Shown here piece by piece: positions 16,486 through 24,526 of a stretch of 64,000 nt of DNA (the stretch's first letter is position 1; each line of letters starts with the position of its first letter). The notes under the pieces were generated by a model. That model had not been told where the DNA came from. It did no database searches and saw only the letters and a program-made list of their open reading frames with translations. The position numbers and the translations under genes are program-made. This stretch comes from Nonomuraea rhodomycinica (GTDB lineage Bacteria > Actinomycetota > Actinomycetes > Streptosporangiales > Streptosporangiaceae). The stretch spans positions 1 through 64,000 of the forward strand of contig NZ_JABWGO010000013.1 in NCBI RefSeq assembly GCF_013363995.1, given 5' to 3'.

Positions 16486-17391
16486 TCACCTGATCGGTTC
16501 GATGCCCTCGGCGATCTTCTTCAGCTCGGCCATGGCGTCGACCTGCTTGGCGTACTTGGGGCTGATGCACACCTCGACCGCCATCTCGTCGCTCACGAGG
16601 AAGCCGATCGTGGCCGTGGCGTCGTCCCGGGGCTCCTTGACGACCTCCCCGCCGTCGGTGAGGTTGGCCAGGTAGCCCTCGCGGTCGCCGATCGCGACGG
16701 ACGGCAGGGTGTCCATCCGGCTCCGGACGCGCTTGGCCGCCTCGCCCTTGTACACGACGATCTGGACGCCGTACCCGCGGCTGTCGTCACCGCCGTCGGG
16801 CGCGTACGAGGTGGCGTAGCTGGTCTTGCCGAAGCCGTTCTTGCCCGACCACCGGCTCCAGGCCAGGCCCTCGGGCAGGTAGCCGACGTGGATGCCGCCG
16901 AACGTGCGGCCGTCGCCGAGGTCGCCGAGGTCCTGCGGCCGGCTGATCGGGGGCAGGGAGGTGAGGGCGACGAGGGAGCCCCTGGCGACCTCCGCGCCGG
17001 CGGCGGGCTTCTGCGTGACGACGATCTCGTCGGCCGACCCGGGGCTGAACGGCTCCGCGCCGTCCAGGCCCAGGCCGGCCGCGCGTACGGCCGCGACGGC
17101 GTCGGCGATCTTCATGCCCGTGACGTCGGGCATGGTGACGGAGTCCACCACGGCGGTGTCCTGGCCGGAGGTGGGCGAACCGGCGGGAGCCGCGGGGACG
17201 GCCCCTCCGGTGTTCAGGGCCGGCGGCACGGCCACGGCGACGGCCGCCGTCACGAGGGCGGCTCCGGCCACGCGGAACCTCATGACGTGGGCGCGGTGCC
17301 GGCGGCGCACGGTCCGGCCCAGTGTGGGCGGGGCCTGCACGTGGGACACCTGGCGCTCCATGGCCTCCGCGAGGAGGTCCTCGACGTTCAT
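16486..17391 (-). CDS. Membrane anti-sigma-like protein with PASTA domain
   Basis: 301 residues. A cytoplasmic N-terminus of about 38 residues (MNVEDLLAEAMERQ, then basic RTVRRRHRAH) precedes one membrane helix (about 41-58). A PASTA domain spans about 85-146, with the hallmark MPDVTGMKIADAVAAVRAAGL and VVTQKPAAGAEVARGSLVAL. The C-terminal region is unclassified and external. Its ATG overlaps the sigma gene stop by four bases (ATGA), so the two are translationally coupled. That coupling supports a role as membrane-bound anti-sigma factor, though no classic zinc HxxxCxxC is seen. PASTA domains in kinases and PBPs bind cell-wall fragments, suggesting wall sensing (inference). Confidence 0.7.
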   Translation of the reverse strand: MNVEDLLAEAMERQVSHVQAPPTLGRTVRRRHRAHVMRFRVAGAALVTAAVAVAVPPALNTGGAVPAAPAGSPTSGQDTAVVDSVTMPDVTGMKIADAVAAVRAAGLGLDGAEPFSPGSADEIVVTQKPAAGAEVARGSLVALTSLPPISRPQDLGDLGDGRTFGGIHVGYLPEGLAWSRWSGKNGFGKTSYATSYAPDGGDDSRGYGVQIVVYKGEAAKRVRSRMDTLPSVAIGDREGYLANLTDGGEVVKEPRDDATATIGFLVSDEMAVEVCISPKYAKQVDAMAELKKIAEGIEPIR

Positions 17392-17888
17392 GGCATCGCT
17401 CCTTCGGTGACGTTCATGCGTTCGCGGATCCTGGCCAGGCCGCGCGCGGCCTGGGACTTGACGGTGCCGGGCGAGCAGCCGAGCAGGGCAGCGGTCGCGG
17501 CTTCGGACTGGGCCTCCCAGTAGCGGAGGACGAGCACGGCCCGCATCCTGGGCGGGAGCCTGCGCAGTTCCTCGAAGAGCGCGTCGCGCAGGTCGAGGTC
17601 GGGTGAGGGCGCGGCCGTCTCGGGCGGCCGCGCGAACGTGATCTCCTGGATCAGGCGGCGGCGCCGCGCCTTGCTGATCGCCGCGTTGACGACGATCTTG
17701 CGCGCGTACGCATCGGGATTGTCGCCCCGGATCCTCGGCCAGTGCCGGTAGACCTTCTCCAGCGCGTGCTGGACGAGGTCCTCGGCGTCGTGGCTGGTGG
17801 CGCCACAGACCAGGATCGCGGTGCGCATGAGCGAGGTGCTCCGGGCGGCGAGGAACTCGTCGAACGCCGCCTCATCTTCATCCGTCAT
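17388..17888 (-). CDS. SigE-family ECF RNA polymerase sigma factor
   Basis: 166 residues, region 2 and region 4 only, as in extracytoplasmic-function sigma factors. Region 2 has FDEFLAARSTSLMRTAILVCG, DAEDLVQHALEKVYRHWPRI and NPDAYARKIVVNAAISK. Region 4 has LPPRMRAVLVLRYWEAQSEA and LGCSPGTVKSQAARGLARIRE. ATG 17888 is taken; the open frame runs further upstream without support. It overlaps the downstream anti-sigma gene by four bases and is divergent from the adenosine deaminase gene, whose start is only 70 bp away. It should direct envelope-stress transcription, presumably controlled by the PASTA protein. Confidence 0.88.
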   Translation of the reverse strand: MTDEDEAAFDEFLAARSTSLMRTAILVCGATSHDAEDLVQHALEKVYRHWPRIRGDNPDAYARKIVVNAAISKARRRRLIQEITFARPPETAAPSPDLDLRDALFEELRRLPPRMRAVLVLRYWEAQSEAATAALLGCSPGTVKSQAARGLARIRERMNVTEGAMP

Positions 17889-17958
17889 GAGCGAGGGTCC
17901 CCTTTCGCCCCTCCTCAACGCGTGAGTACCGCACCGGGTTGAGTGGCACCATAGGGAA

Positions 17959-18978
17959 ATGGCACGTCCGCTCGACGCTCTCCCCAAGGCTCACCTGCAC
18001 CTGCACTTCACCGGATCGATGCGGCACTCGACGCTGATCGAGCTGGCCCGGGAGCAGGGCCTGCACCTGCCGGACGCCCTGGAACAGGACTGGCCGCCGC
18101 GCCTGCGGGCCACCGACGAGCGGGGCTGGTTCCGGTTCCAGCGGTTGTACGACATCGCGCGGTCGGTGCTGTCGCGGCCGGAGCACGTCTACCGGCTGCT
18201 GCGGGAGACGGCCGAGGACGAGGCGGCCGAGGGGTCGCGGTGGCTGGAGATCCAGGTGGACCCGTCGGGCTACGCGCACCGCTTCGGCGGGCTGACGGCG
18301 ACGATGGAGCTGGTGCTGGACGCGGTCGGCCGGGCCGCGGAGCACGCGGGCGTGGGGATCGCGGTGGTCGTGGCGGCCAACCGCACGCGCCACCCGCTGG
18401 ACGCCAACACGCTGGCGCGGCTCGCGGCGCAGTTCGCGGGGCGGGGCGTGGTGGGGTTCGGGCTGTCGAACGACGAACGCCGGGGGCAGGCCCGCGACTT
18501 CGAGCGGGCGTTCCGTATCGCGCGGCGGGCCGGGCTGCTGGCGGTGCCGCACGGCGGTGAGCTGCTGGGGCCGCGCAGCGTGGCGCAGTGCGTGGAGGAC
18601 CTGGGCGCCGACCGGCTGGGGCACGGGGTGCGCGCGGCGGAGGACGAGCGGCTGATGGAGCTGCTGGCGCGGCGGGAGATCTGCTGCGAGGTGTGTCCCA
18701 GCTCGAACGTGGGGCTCGGGGTGGCCGAGCGGGCGAGCGACGTGCCGGTGCGGCGGTTGTTCGAGGCGGGGGTGCCGATCGCGCTGGGGGCCGACGACCC
18801 GCTGCTGTTCGGGTCGCGGCTGGCGCGGCAGTACGAGCTGGCGCGCGAGGCGTACGGCTTCACCGACGCGGAGGTCGCGGAGCTGGCGCGGCAGTCGGTG
18901 CGGGCCTCGGCGGCGCCGGAGGAGACCCGCAAGGAGCTGTTGAAGGAGATCGACGACTGGCTGGCCGCGCCCGGGTGA
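17959..18978 (+). CDS. add: Adenosine deaminase family protein
   Basis: 339 residues, an amidohydrolase TIM barrel that hydrolyses adenosine to inosine or acts on a related nucleoside. Zinc-binding HxH lies in KAHLHLHFTGS (H14, H16). Further motifs are the catalytic Glu in VPHGGELLG, the His in LGADRLGHGVRA, CEVCPSSNVGLGV and the Asp pair in IALGADDPLLFG. Two common residues differ (LDG is FTG; HAGE is HGGE), so aminodeoxyfutalosine or another purine nucleoside could be the real substrate. ATG 17959 follows AGGGAA. It is divergent from the ECF sigma operon. Confidence 0.85.
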   Translation: MARPLDALPKAHLHLHFTGSMRHSTLIELAREQGLHLPDALEQDWPPRLRATDERGWFRFQRLYDIARSVLSRPEHVYRLLRETAEDEAAEGSRWLEIQVDPSGYAHRFGGLTATMELVLDAVGRAAEHAGVGIAVVVAANRTRHPLDANTLARLAAQFAGRGVVGFGLSNDERRGQARDFERAFRIARRAGLLAVPHGGELLGPRSVAQCVEDLGADRLGHGVRAAEDERLMELLARREICCEVCPSSNVGLGVAERASDVPVRRLFEAGVPIALGADDPLLFGSRLARQYELAREAYGFTDAEVAELARQSVRASAAPEETRKELLKEIDDWLAAPG

Positions 18979-18999
18979 GCGCCGCTCCCCGGTGGGCGG

Positions 19000-19815
19000 T
19001 CAGCGTAGCGAGGCGGCGATGCGGGCGGCGCGGTCCTTGTCCCCCGCGCCCTCCAGGCGGTGGCCGACTCCGCCGTTCTCCCAGATCAGGGTGGGCGCGG
19101 CCTGCCGGAGCGGCACGGAGGTGCCGTCCTCGCGCTTGATGTAGCCGAGGGGGTGGGCGCCGCCGATCCACAGGGCGTCGATGCCGCGGGCGTGGACCTG
19201 CTCGGGGAAGGGCGGGCCGAGCTGCTTCCACAGGTACGGGCTGATGGTGCCGTCGAACTGGTCGAGCCGCAGGCCGCCGGGCCACAGCATGGAGACGACG
19301 CGCCCGCCGTCGGCGACGGTGACGGTGTCCGGGGCGCCGAGGGCGGCCGGGGTCCGGACGGGGAAGCGGACCATGGCGCGGGCCTCGGCGAGGGTGACGG
19401 CGCGCTCTCCCGGCAGCGAGGTGGGCGTGGGGCCGCCGGGTGTGGTCGTGCCGGTCGTCGGGGCGCCGCCGAGGCGCAGTTCGATCCCGGCGTACCGGAG
19501 GATCTGCGCGACCGCGGCCCTGCCCTGCGGGGTGGCGGCCGTGAGGGCGGCCACGGCGAGCACCACGGCGGCGACGACCGCCCACCGGCGCCTGCGCCAC
19601 GTGCCCGGTGTGCGGGTGACACGGGAGGCGGGGGTGGCGGCCAGGCGGGCACGGACGGCTGCCGCGACGTCGGCGGGCGGCGGCGCGGGGACGTCGAGGG
19701 CGTCGCCGAGCGCGAACAGCTCAGCTTCGAGGTCGCCGAAAGCATCGGAGTCGCCGAAATCGTCGCGATCGCCGCGATCGCCGCGATCGTCGTCGTGGGG
19801 TTCACGCGAGCTCAC
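19000..19815 (-). CDS. Membrane protein paired with ECF sigma factor (probable anti-sigma)
   Basis: 271 residues. An acidic Asp/Arg-rich cytoplasmic start is followed by DLEAELFALGDALDVPAPPP and AAAVRARLAA, a layout seen in sigma-regulator proteins. One membrane helix follows (WAVVAAVVLAVAALTAA). The external part contains LAEARAMVRFPVRTPAALGAPDTV and WIGGAHPLGYIKR. It overlaps the upstream sigma gene by 14 bases, the main evidence for an anti-sigma role. No zinc motif is visible. The external domain could monitor the envelope; the ligand is unknown. Confidence 0.65.
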   Translation of the reverse strand: MSSREPHDDDRGDRGDRDDFGDSDAFGDLEAELFALGDALDVPAPPPADVAAAVRARLAATPASRVTRTPGTWRRRRWAVVAAVVLAVAALTAATPQGRAAVAQILRYAGIELRLGGAPTTGTTTPGGPTPTSLPGERAVTLAEARAMVRFPVRTPAALGAPDTVTVADGGRVVSMLWPGGLRLDQFDGTISPYLWKQLGPPFPEQVHARGIDALWIGGAHPLGYIKREDGTSVPLRQAAPTLIWENGGVGHRLEGAGDKDRAARIAASLR

Positions 19816-20341
19816 CGCCCACCTCCTCCCTCAGCCGGGCCAGCCCGCGGTGCGTGCTGGACTTGACGGTGCCCACTGGACGGCCGAGCACCTCGGCGGT
19901 CTCGGCCTCGCTCAGCTGTAAGAAGTACCGGCAGACGACCGCGTCGCGTTCCCCGTCGGGCAGGGCGCGGACGGCCTCCAGCAGCCGGGCGCGGCGGTCC
20001 CCGGCCACGGCGGCGCCCTCCGGGTCGTCGGGGGCGACGGGGTCGGCGACGGCGCCGAGCCGGGCGGCGAGGCCGTTCCTGCGCCCGCGCGAGCGGGTGA
20101 GGTTGTGCGTCTCGTTGGCCACGATCCGCAGCAGCCACGGCCGGAACGGCGACCCGCGGCGGAACGACGCGAGGGCGCGGTACGCCTTGACGAACGCCTC
20201 CTGCACCACGTCCTCGGCCTCGTCGGCGGCGCCGAGCATGGCGGCGGTGCGGTGGGCGAGCGCGCTGTAGCGGGCGACCAGCGCCTCGTAGGCGGTCAGG
20301 TCACCGGCGAGGGAGCGGGCGATGGCCTCGTCGTCGTCCAT
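19802..20341 (-). CDS. ECF RNA polymerase sigma factor
   Basis: 179 residues. Region 2 contains YEALVARYSALAHRTAAMLG, DEAEDVVQEAFVKAYRALAS and FRPWLLRIVANETHNLTRS. Region 4 contains LPDGERDAVVCRYFLQLSEA and VLGRPVGTVKSSTHRGLARL. ATG 20341 is the start; the frame is open upstream to 20425 without homology. The stop overlaps the downstream membrane protein gene by 14 bases. It is divergent from the methyltransferase at 20467. This is the second sigma/membrane-regulator module within 3.5 kb. Confidence 0.87.
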   Translation of the reverse strand: MDDDEAIARSLAGDLTAYEALVARYSALAHRTAAMLGAADEAEDVVQEAFVKAYRALASFRRGSPFRPWLLRIVANETHNLTRSRGRRNGLAARLGAVADPVAPDDPEGAAVAGDRRARLLEAVRALPDGERDAVVCRYFLQLSEAETAEVLGRPVGTVKSSTHRGLARLREEVGGELA

Positions 20342-20466
20342 GGGCGGGTCAGATTCCACCGCATCCCGGACGGTCTGGGAAGACCCGTTCGGCGCATCAT
20401 GTGACCTTCGAGCCCGGCCGGGCACTAGACTCGGGCCAATCCGCGAGCCCTTAAAGGAACGGGACT

Positions 20467-21201
20467 ATGTCTTCAGGGTATGACCGTGTAGTGCAGCCGG
20501 CGGCCGGCGACGAGGCGTTGGAGAACCACCTCGGAGGCGACGAGGCCAAGAACTACCGGCAGTACGAGCTGGACATGGTCGCCCCGCACGTCGGGCGGTC
20601 GATGCTGGAGATCGGCTCCGGCCTGGGCCACTTCGCCGAGCAGTTCCTGCCGCGGCTCGACCGGCTCGTGGTGAGCGACTTCGACCCCTACTGCGTCGAG
20701 CAGCTGCGCAAGCGCTTCGCGGGTCGCGACGACATCGACGTGCTCCAGTTCGGGCTGCCGACCGACATCCCGCTGGAGGACAAGGTCGACACGGTCGTGA
20801 TGATGAACGTCCTCGAGCACATCGAGGAGGACGCCGAGGCGCTGCGCTCGCTGGCGAAGGTGACGCTGCCGGGCGGGCGGATCATCATCTGGGTGCCGGG
20901 CTACATGCAGCTCTACGGGGACTTCGACCGCAAGGTCGGCCACGTCCAGCGCTACACGCCCAAGACGCTGCGCTCGACGGTCGCCAAGGCGGGGCTCGAC
21001 ATCGACGTGCTCAAGCCGATCAACTTCCTGGGCGGCATCGCCTGGTGGGCGGCGGTGCGGCGGGGCGGGGTGGGCTACCCCGACCCGCGGCTGGTGAAGA
21101 TCTACGACCGCACGGTGGTGCCGGCGACGCGGCTGATCGAGCGGTTCATCACGCCGCCGTTCGGCCAGACGGTCTTCTGCGTGGCCCGCGTCCCCCGGTA
21201 G
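20467..21201 (+). CDS. Class I SAM-dependent methyltransferase
   Basis: 244 residues. SAM-binding motif I is SMLEIGSGLGHFAEQ, the acidic motif VVSDFDPYCVEQL, and motif II VVMMNVLEHIEEDAEALR with the post-motif LPGGRIIIWVPG. The C-terminal part (FDRKVGHVQRYTPKTLRSTV, FLGGIAWWAAV) resembles polyprenyl-glycan or lipid-glycan methyltransferases (Methyltransf_25/11 type), but the acceptor is not known. ATG 20467 follows AAGGAA. It is convergent with the sugar transporter operon, with only three bases between the two coding ends. Confidence 0.85.
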   Translation: MSSGYDRVVQPAAGDEALENHLGGDEAKNYRQYELDMVAPHVGRSMLEIGSGLGHFAEQFLPRLDRLVVSDFDPYCVEQLRKRFAGRDDIDVLQFGLPTDIPLEDKVDTVVMMNVLEHIEEDAEALRSLAKVTLPGGRIIIWVPGYMQLYGDFDRKVGHVQRYTPKTLRSTVAKAGLDIDVLKPINFLGGIAWWAAVRRGGVGYPDPRLVKIYDRTVVPATRLIERFITPPFGQTVFCVARVPR

Positions 21202-21204
21202 CCG

Positions 21205-22089
21205 TCACTTGATGGAGCCGGCGGTGAGGCCGCCGACGACCTTCCGCTCGATCAGCGCGAACAGGATGATCACCGGGATGGTCGCGATGACCGAGCCGGC
21301 GAACAGGCTCTGCCAGTCCACCTGGTACTGACCGATGAACGAGTTCAGCGCCACGGTGAGCGGCTGGTTCTCGGGCGTGGTGGCGAGCGTGAGCGCCACC
21401 ACGAACTCGTTCCACGCGGCGATGAACGTGAAGATCAGCGCGGTGATGACGCCGGGCATGGCCAGCGGCAGCGTGATGCGGAACAGCGCCCCGAACCGGC
21501 CGTTGCCGTCGATGAACGCGGCCTCCTCCAGCTCGCGTGGGATGGACGAGAAGTACGCGTTGAGGATCCACACCGCGAACGCCAGGTTGAACCCGCCGTT
21601 GACCAGGATGAGCGACCAGATCGAGTCCACCATCCCGAACTGGTAGAACTCGCGGTAGATGCCGACGAGCATCGCGGTCGGCTGGAACATCTGGGTGACG
21701 AGCACGAGGATGAGGAACGCCGTGCGCCCCCGGAAGTTGTACCGCGCGGAGTAGTAGGCGGCGGGCAGGGCCACGAGCAGCACGAGGATGGTGGACCCGG
21801 CGGCCACCTTGAGGGTGACCATGAGGTTGCCGGCCAGGCCGCTGCTCCAGAAGCCGGTCAGGCTCGACAGGTCCCACTCGGTGGGCAGCAGGGTGGCCTC
21901 GCGCAGCGAGTCCTGGGGCCGCATCGAGGTGAGCAGCATCACCAGGTACGGGAAGACGAAGATGAACGCGATCACGTAGGCGGCGGCCGCGGTGATCGTG
22001 GTCTTGAGCCTCGGCATGGCCCGCCGGCCGGGGGGCCGGGGCCGGGCGTGCTGGCGGGCGGTGGCGGGGGGCGCGGTCGTGACGGCCAT
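21205..22089 (-). CDS. CUT1 sugar ABC transporter permease (MalG-like)
   Basis: 294 residues, six membrane helices after a Pro/Arg-rich tail. The cytoplasmic EAA loop reads EEAAFIDGNGRFGALFRITLP, which docks the ATPase. The family ending VVGGLTAGSIK is typical of MalG/LacG-type permeases. Start ATG 22089 overlaps the upstream permease stop by one base (TGATG), so the two are coupled. No ATPase gene follows, as is usual in actinomycetes, where one shared MsiK-type ATPase serves many CUT1 systems (known in Streptomyces, inferred here). Confidence 0.93.
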   Translation of the reverse strand: MAVTTAPPATARQHARPRPPGRRAMPRLKTTITAAAAYVIAFIFVFPYLVMLLTSMRPQDSLREATLLPTEWDLSSLTGFWSSGLAGNLMVTLKVAAGSTILVLLVALPAAYYSARYNFRGRTAFLILVLVTQMFQPTAMLVGIYREFYQFGMVDSIWSLILVNGGFNLAFAVWILNAYFSSIPRELEEAAFIDGNGRFGALFRITLPLAMPGVITALIFTFIAAWNEFVVALTLATTPENQPLTVALNSFIGQYQVDWQSLFAGSVIATIPVIILFALIERKVVGGLTAGSIK

Positions 22090-22973
22090 CAGGCCACCTC
22101 CTTGTTCCAGCGGGAGACCTTGAGGAAGATCACGGTCAGGACGAGCACCATGCCGAAGTTGACCACGGACATGGCGGCCGACTCACCGATGTTCGAGCCC
22201 TTGAGGATGAACATGAGGATCGTCGAGGTGGCGGTGGAGTAGCCGGGCTGGCCGTGCGTCATCGCCCAGATGATCGGGAAGCTGTTGAAGACGTTCATCA
22301 CGTTGATGAGCGCGGCCACGGTCAGGGCGGGCCGCAGCAGGGGCAGCGTGATGGACCAGTACGTGCGCAGTCTGGACGCGCCGTCCATCTTGGCCGCCTC
22401 GTAGACGTCGGCCGGGATGGTGGCCAGGCCGGCGAGCAGCGCGTACGTGGTGAACGGCACGGAGACGAAGACGGCGACGAAGACCAGCCACGGCATGGCG
22501 GTGGAGGCGTCGCCGAGCTGGTCGGCCGAGGCGCCGCCGAGCGCGTCGAGGAGGCCGAGCTTGACCCGGATCTGGTTGACGACGCCGACCTCGGGGTCGA
22601 GCATCCACTTGAAGATGATCGCGGTCATCAGCACGGACGCGGCCCAGGGCGCGATGAGCGCCCAGCGGGCGACGCGGCGGCCGGGGAAGCGCTGGTTGAA
22701 CAGCTGGGCGAGGGCGAGCGAGACGAGCACGGTCAGGGCGACGACGGCGACGACCCAGATGACGCTGCGGACCATGATGTCCGCGAAGTCCTTCTCGTCG
22801 AACAGCTTGTCGTAGTTGGCCAGGCCGTAGAAGCCCTGCTCCACCCCTCGCCGGTTGATCTTGAGGAACGACGACCGGATCATCTCGACGACCGGCCAGA
22901 GCACGACGAGCGCGATGAGCACGACGGCGGGCCCGGTCCAGGCCAGCGGCTCCAGGGCGCGCAACCTTCTCAT
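22089..22973 (-). CDS. CUT1 sugar ABC transporter permease (MalF-like)
   Basis: 294 residues with about six helices and the EAA loop YEAAKMDGASRLRTYWSITLP. It forms the membrane channel with the gene at 21205. The N-terminus (LEPLAWTGPAVVLIALVVLWPVVEMIRSS) is family-typical, with a long external loop before helix 3. ATG 22973 follows GGAAGGTAG. It lies 70 bp downstream of the binding protein and is coupled to the next permease. No substrate can be read from the permease itself; the DasR-like operator upstream suggests an amino sugar. Confidence 0.93.
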   Translation of the reverse strand: MRRLRALEPLAWTGPAVVLIALVVLWPVVEMIRSSFLKINRRGVEQGFYGLANYDKLFDEKDFADIMVRSVIWVVAVVALTVLVSLALAQLFNQRFPGRRVARWALIAPWAASVLMTAIIFKWMLDPEVGVVNQIRVKLGLLDALGGASADQLGDASTAMPWLVFVAVFVSVPFTTYALLAGLATIPADVYEAAKMDGASRLRTYWSITLPLLRPALTVAALINVMNVFNSFPIIWAMTHGQPGYSTATSTILMFILKGSNIGESAAMSVVNFGMVLVLTVIFLKVSRWNKEVA

Positions 22974-23043
22974 GAACTACCTTCCAGGACGGTACGGCCG
23001 GCGCCCCGGCTGCGAGACACCGGCCGTACGGTGCGCCGAGGGG

Positions 23044-24321
23044 TCAGCCGGCGTCGGCGGTCTTCTGGAGCTCGCCGAGCACCTTGGCCGGGTCGTCCTT
23101 GACGGCCCCGCCGATGGTCTGCTTGATCTCCGGGTTCAGGTCGGCCCACTTGGGGTCCTGGAACGGGTAGAAGCTGGCGTTGGGCAGGGCGTCGAGGAAC
23201 GGCTTGAGCTTCTCGTCGCTGGACAGCTTCTGGATGCCGCCGTTGGTGACGGGCAGCAGCTTGTACGTGTCGCTGATCTTCTGGGCGGCGGAGCCGGTGT
23301 AGAAGAAGTCGAAGAACTTCTTGATCTCGGCGGCGTGGCCGTTCTTGTTGAACGCCATGATCCAGTCCATGACGCCGAGGGTGGTGTCGAGCGGGCCGGA
23401 CTTGCCGGGGATGGGCGCGACGCCGTACTTGTCCTTCAGGCCGGCCGCGTCGAAGATCGGGATGGACATGGGGCCGCCGTTGACCATGCCGACCTTGCCG
23501 GCGCCGAAGTCCTCCCAGACCGTCTTGCGGTCCTTGGTGCCGGGGTTGGGGGTGGTCAGGCCGGCGTCGACCAGGCCCTTGAGGTAGGTGAACGTCTCGA
23601 TGTTCTGCGGGGAGTTGATGGCCCACTTGCCGGAGGCGTCCTTGTAGCCGCCGCCGTTGCCGAGCATCCACAGGAACGACTCGGCCTGGGCCTCCTCCTG
23701 GCCGAGGGGCAGGCCGAACGGCTGGCTGACGCCGGCCTTCTTGAGCTTCTCGGCGGCGGCCTTGAGCTCGTCCCAGGTCTTGGGCGGCTCGCTGATGCCG
23801 GCCTTGGTGAACAGGTCCTTGTTGTAGAACAGGGCGCGGGCGGAGGAGACGAACGGGATGCCGTAGGCGGTGCCGTCGACCTTGCCGAAGTCGGCGAACT
23901 TCTGCAGCATGTCGCCGGAGACGTTCGGGGAGAGCACCTCCTCGACCTTGTAGAGCATGTCGTCCTTGGCGAAGCCCGAGTAGTCGCCGGTCTGCAGGAT
24001 GTCGGGCACCTGGCCGTTCTGGACCATGGTGGCGACCTGCTTGTCGATGTCGTTCCAGTTGATGACCTGGACGTCGACCTTGATGTTCGGGTTGGCCGCC
24101 TGGAACTCGTCGACGACGCCCTTCCAGAACGTCTCGCCGGAGTTGGGCTTGCCGGGGCCGTCGCCGTAGTCGGCGGCGACCATCTTCAGCGTGACCTGGC
24201 CTCCGCCGGACGCCTTCTGGTCGCCGGACGAGCCCGAGCCGCCCGAGCCGGAGCCGCAACTCGACAGGACCAGCATGGCCGCCACGCCGAGAGCGGCGCC
24301 GCCCGCAAGCTTGATTCTCAC
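23044..24321 (-). CDS. Extracellular sugar-binding lipoprotein of CUT1 transporter
   Basis: 425 residues. The signal peptide ends in lipobox LSSC, Cys 22, followed by a Gly/Ser linker. It has the family-1 binding-protein fold: FWKGVVDEFQAANPNIKVDV, QNGQVPDILQTGDYSGFAKD, GTAYGIPFVSSARALFYNKDLF and KTWDELKAAAEKLK. It delivers sugar to the permeases at 21205-22973. GTG 24321 follows AAGG at long spacing. Two GGTCTAxACC palindromes lie 130-200 bp upstream, similar to sites bound by DasR, the N-acetylglucosamine-responsive GntR regulator of Streptomyces. That hints at chito-oligosaccharide or GlcNAc uptake, but this is inference. Confidence 0.9.
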   Translation of the reverse strand: MRIKLAGGAALGVAAMLVLSSCGSGSGGSGSSGDQKASGGGQVTLKMVAADYGDGPGKPNSGETFWKGVVDEFQAANPNIKVDVQVINWNDIDKQVATMVQNGQVPDILQTGDYSGFAKDDMLYKVEEVLSPNVSGDMLQKFADFGKVDGTAYGIPFVSSARALFYNKDLFTKAGISEPPKTWDELKAAAEKLKKAGVSQPFGLPLGQEEAQAESFLWMLGNGGGYKDASGKWAINSPQNIETFTYLKGLVDAGLTTPNPGTKDRKTVWEDFGAGKVGMVNGGPMSIPIFDAAGLKDKYGVAPIPGKSGPLDTTLGVMDWIMAFNKNGHAAEIKKFFDFFYTGSAAQKISDTYKLLPVTNGGIQKLSSDEKLKPFLDALPNASFYPFQDPKWADLNPEIKQTIGGAVKDDPAKVLGELQKTADAG

Positions 24322-24451
24322 CTGTGTACCGCCTTCTCGTCGGACGGGGTCCCTGCTGGTCCGTACCAGTCGCCGTCCCGCCCAGAGGGATATGGGGGTG
24401 CGTGAGCCGTCTCGCCACGCGTTTGCGCCAGCGTAAGCCCGCTTTCGACAG

Positions 24452-24523
24452 CCGGTCTATACCGGCTCGTCTCGGTTCGGCAACATCTGGGGCGGAAAGC
24501 GCTGACCAGCGGTCTAGACCGGT
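24452..24523 (-). promoter_or_regulatory. Two DasR(dre)-like palindromes upstream of sugar transporter
   Basis: CCGGTCTATACCGG at 24452-24465 and GGTCTAGACC (a perfect 10-base palindrome) at 24511-24520, spaced 51 bp apart midpoint to midpoint-like. The core equals the published DasR core GGTCTAGACC, with C/G instead of T/A next to it. Between them is AGCGCT (24498-24503), a possible LacI-type half site. They lie between the acyl-CoA dehydrogenase stop (24527) and the binding-protein start (24321). Confidence 0.55.
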
Positions 24524-24526
24524 GTC

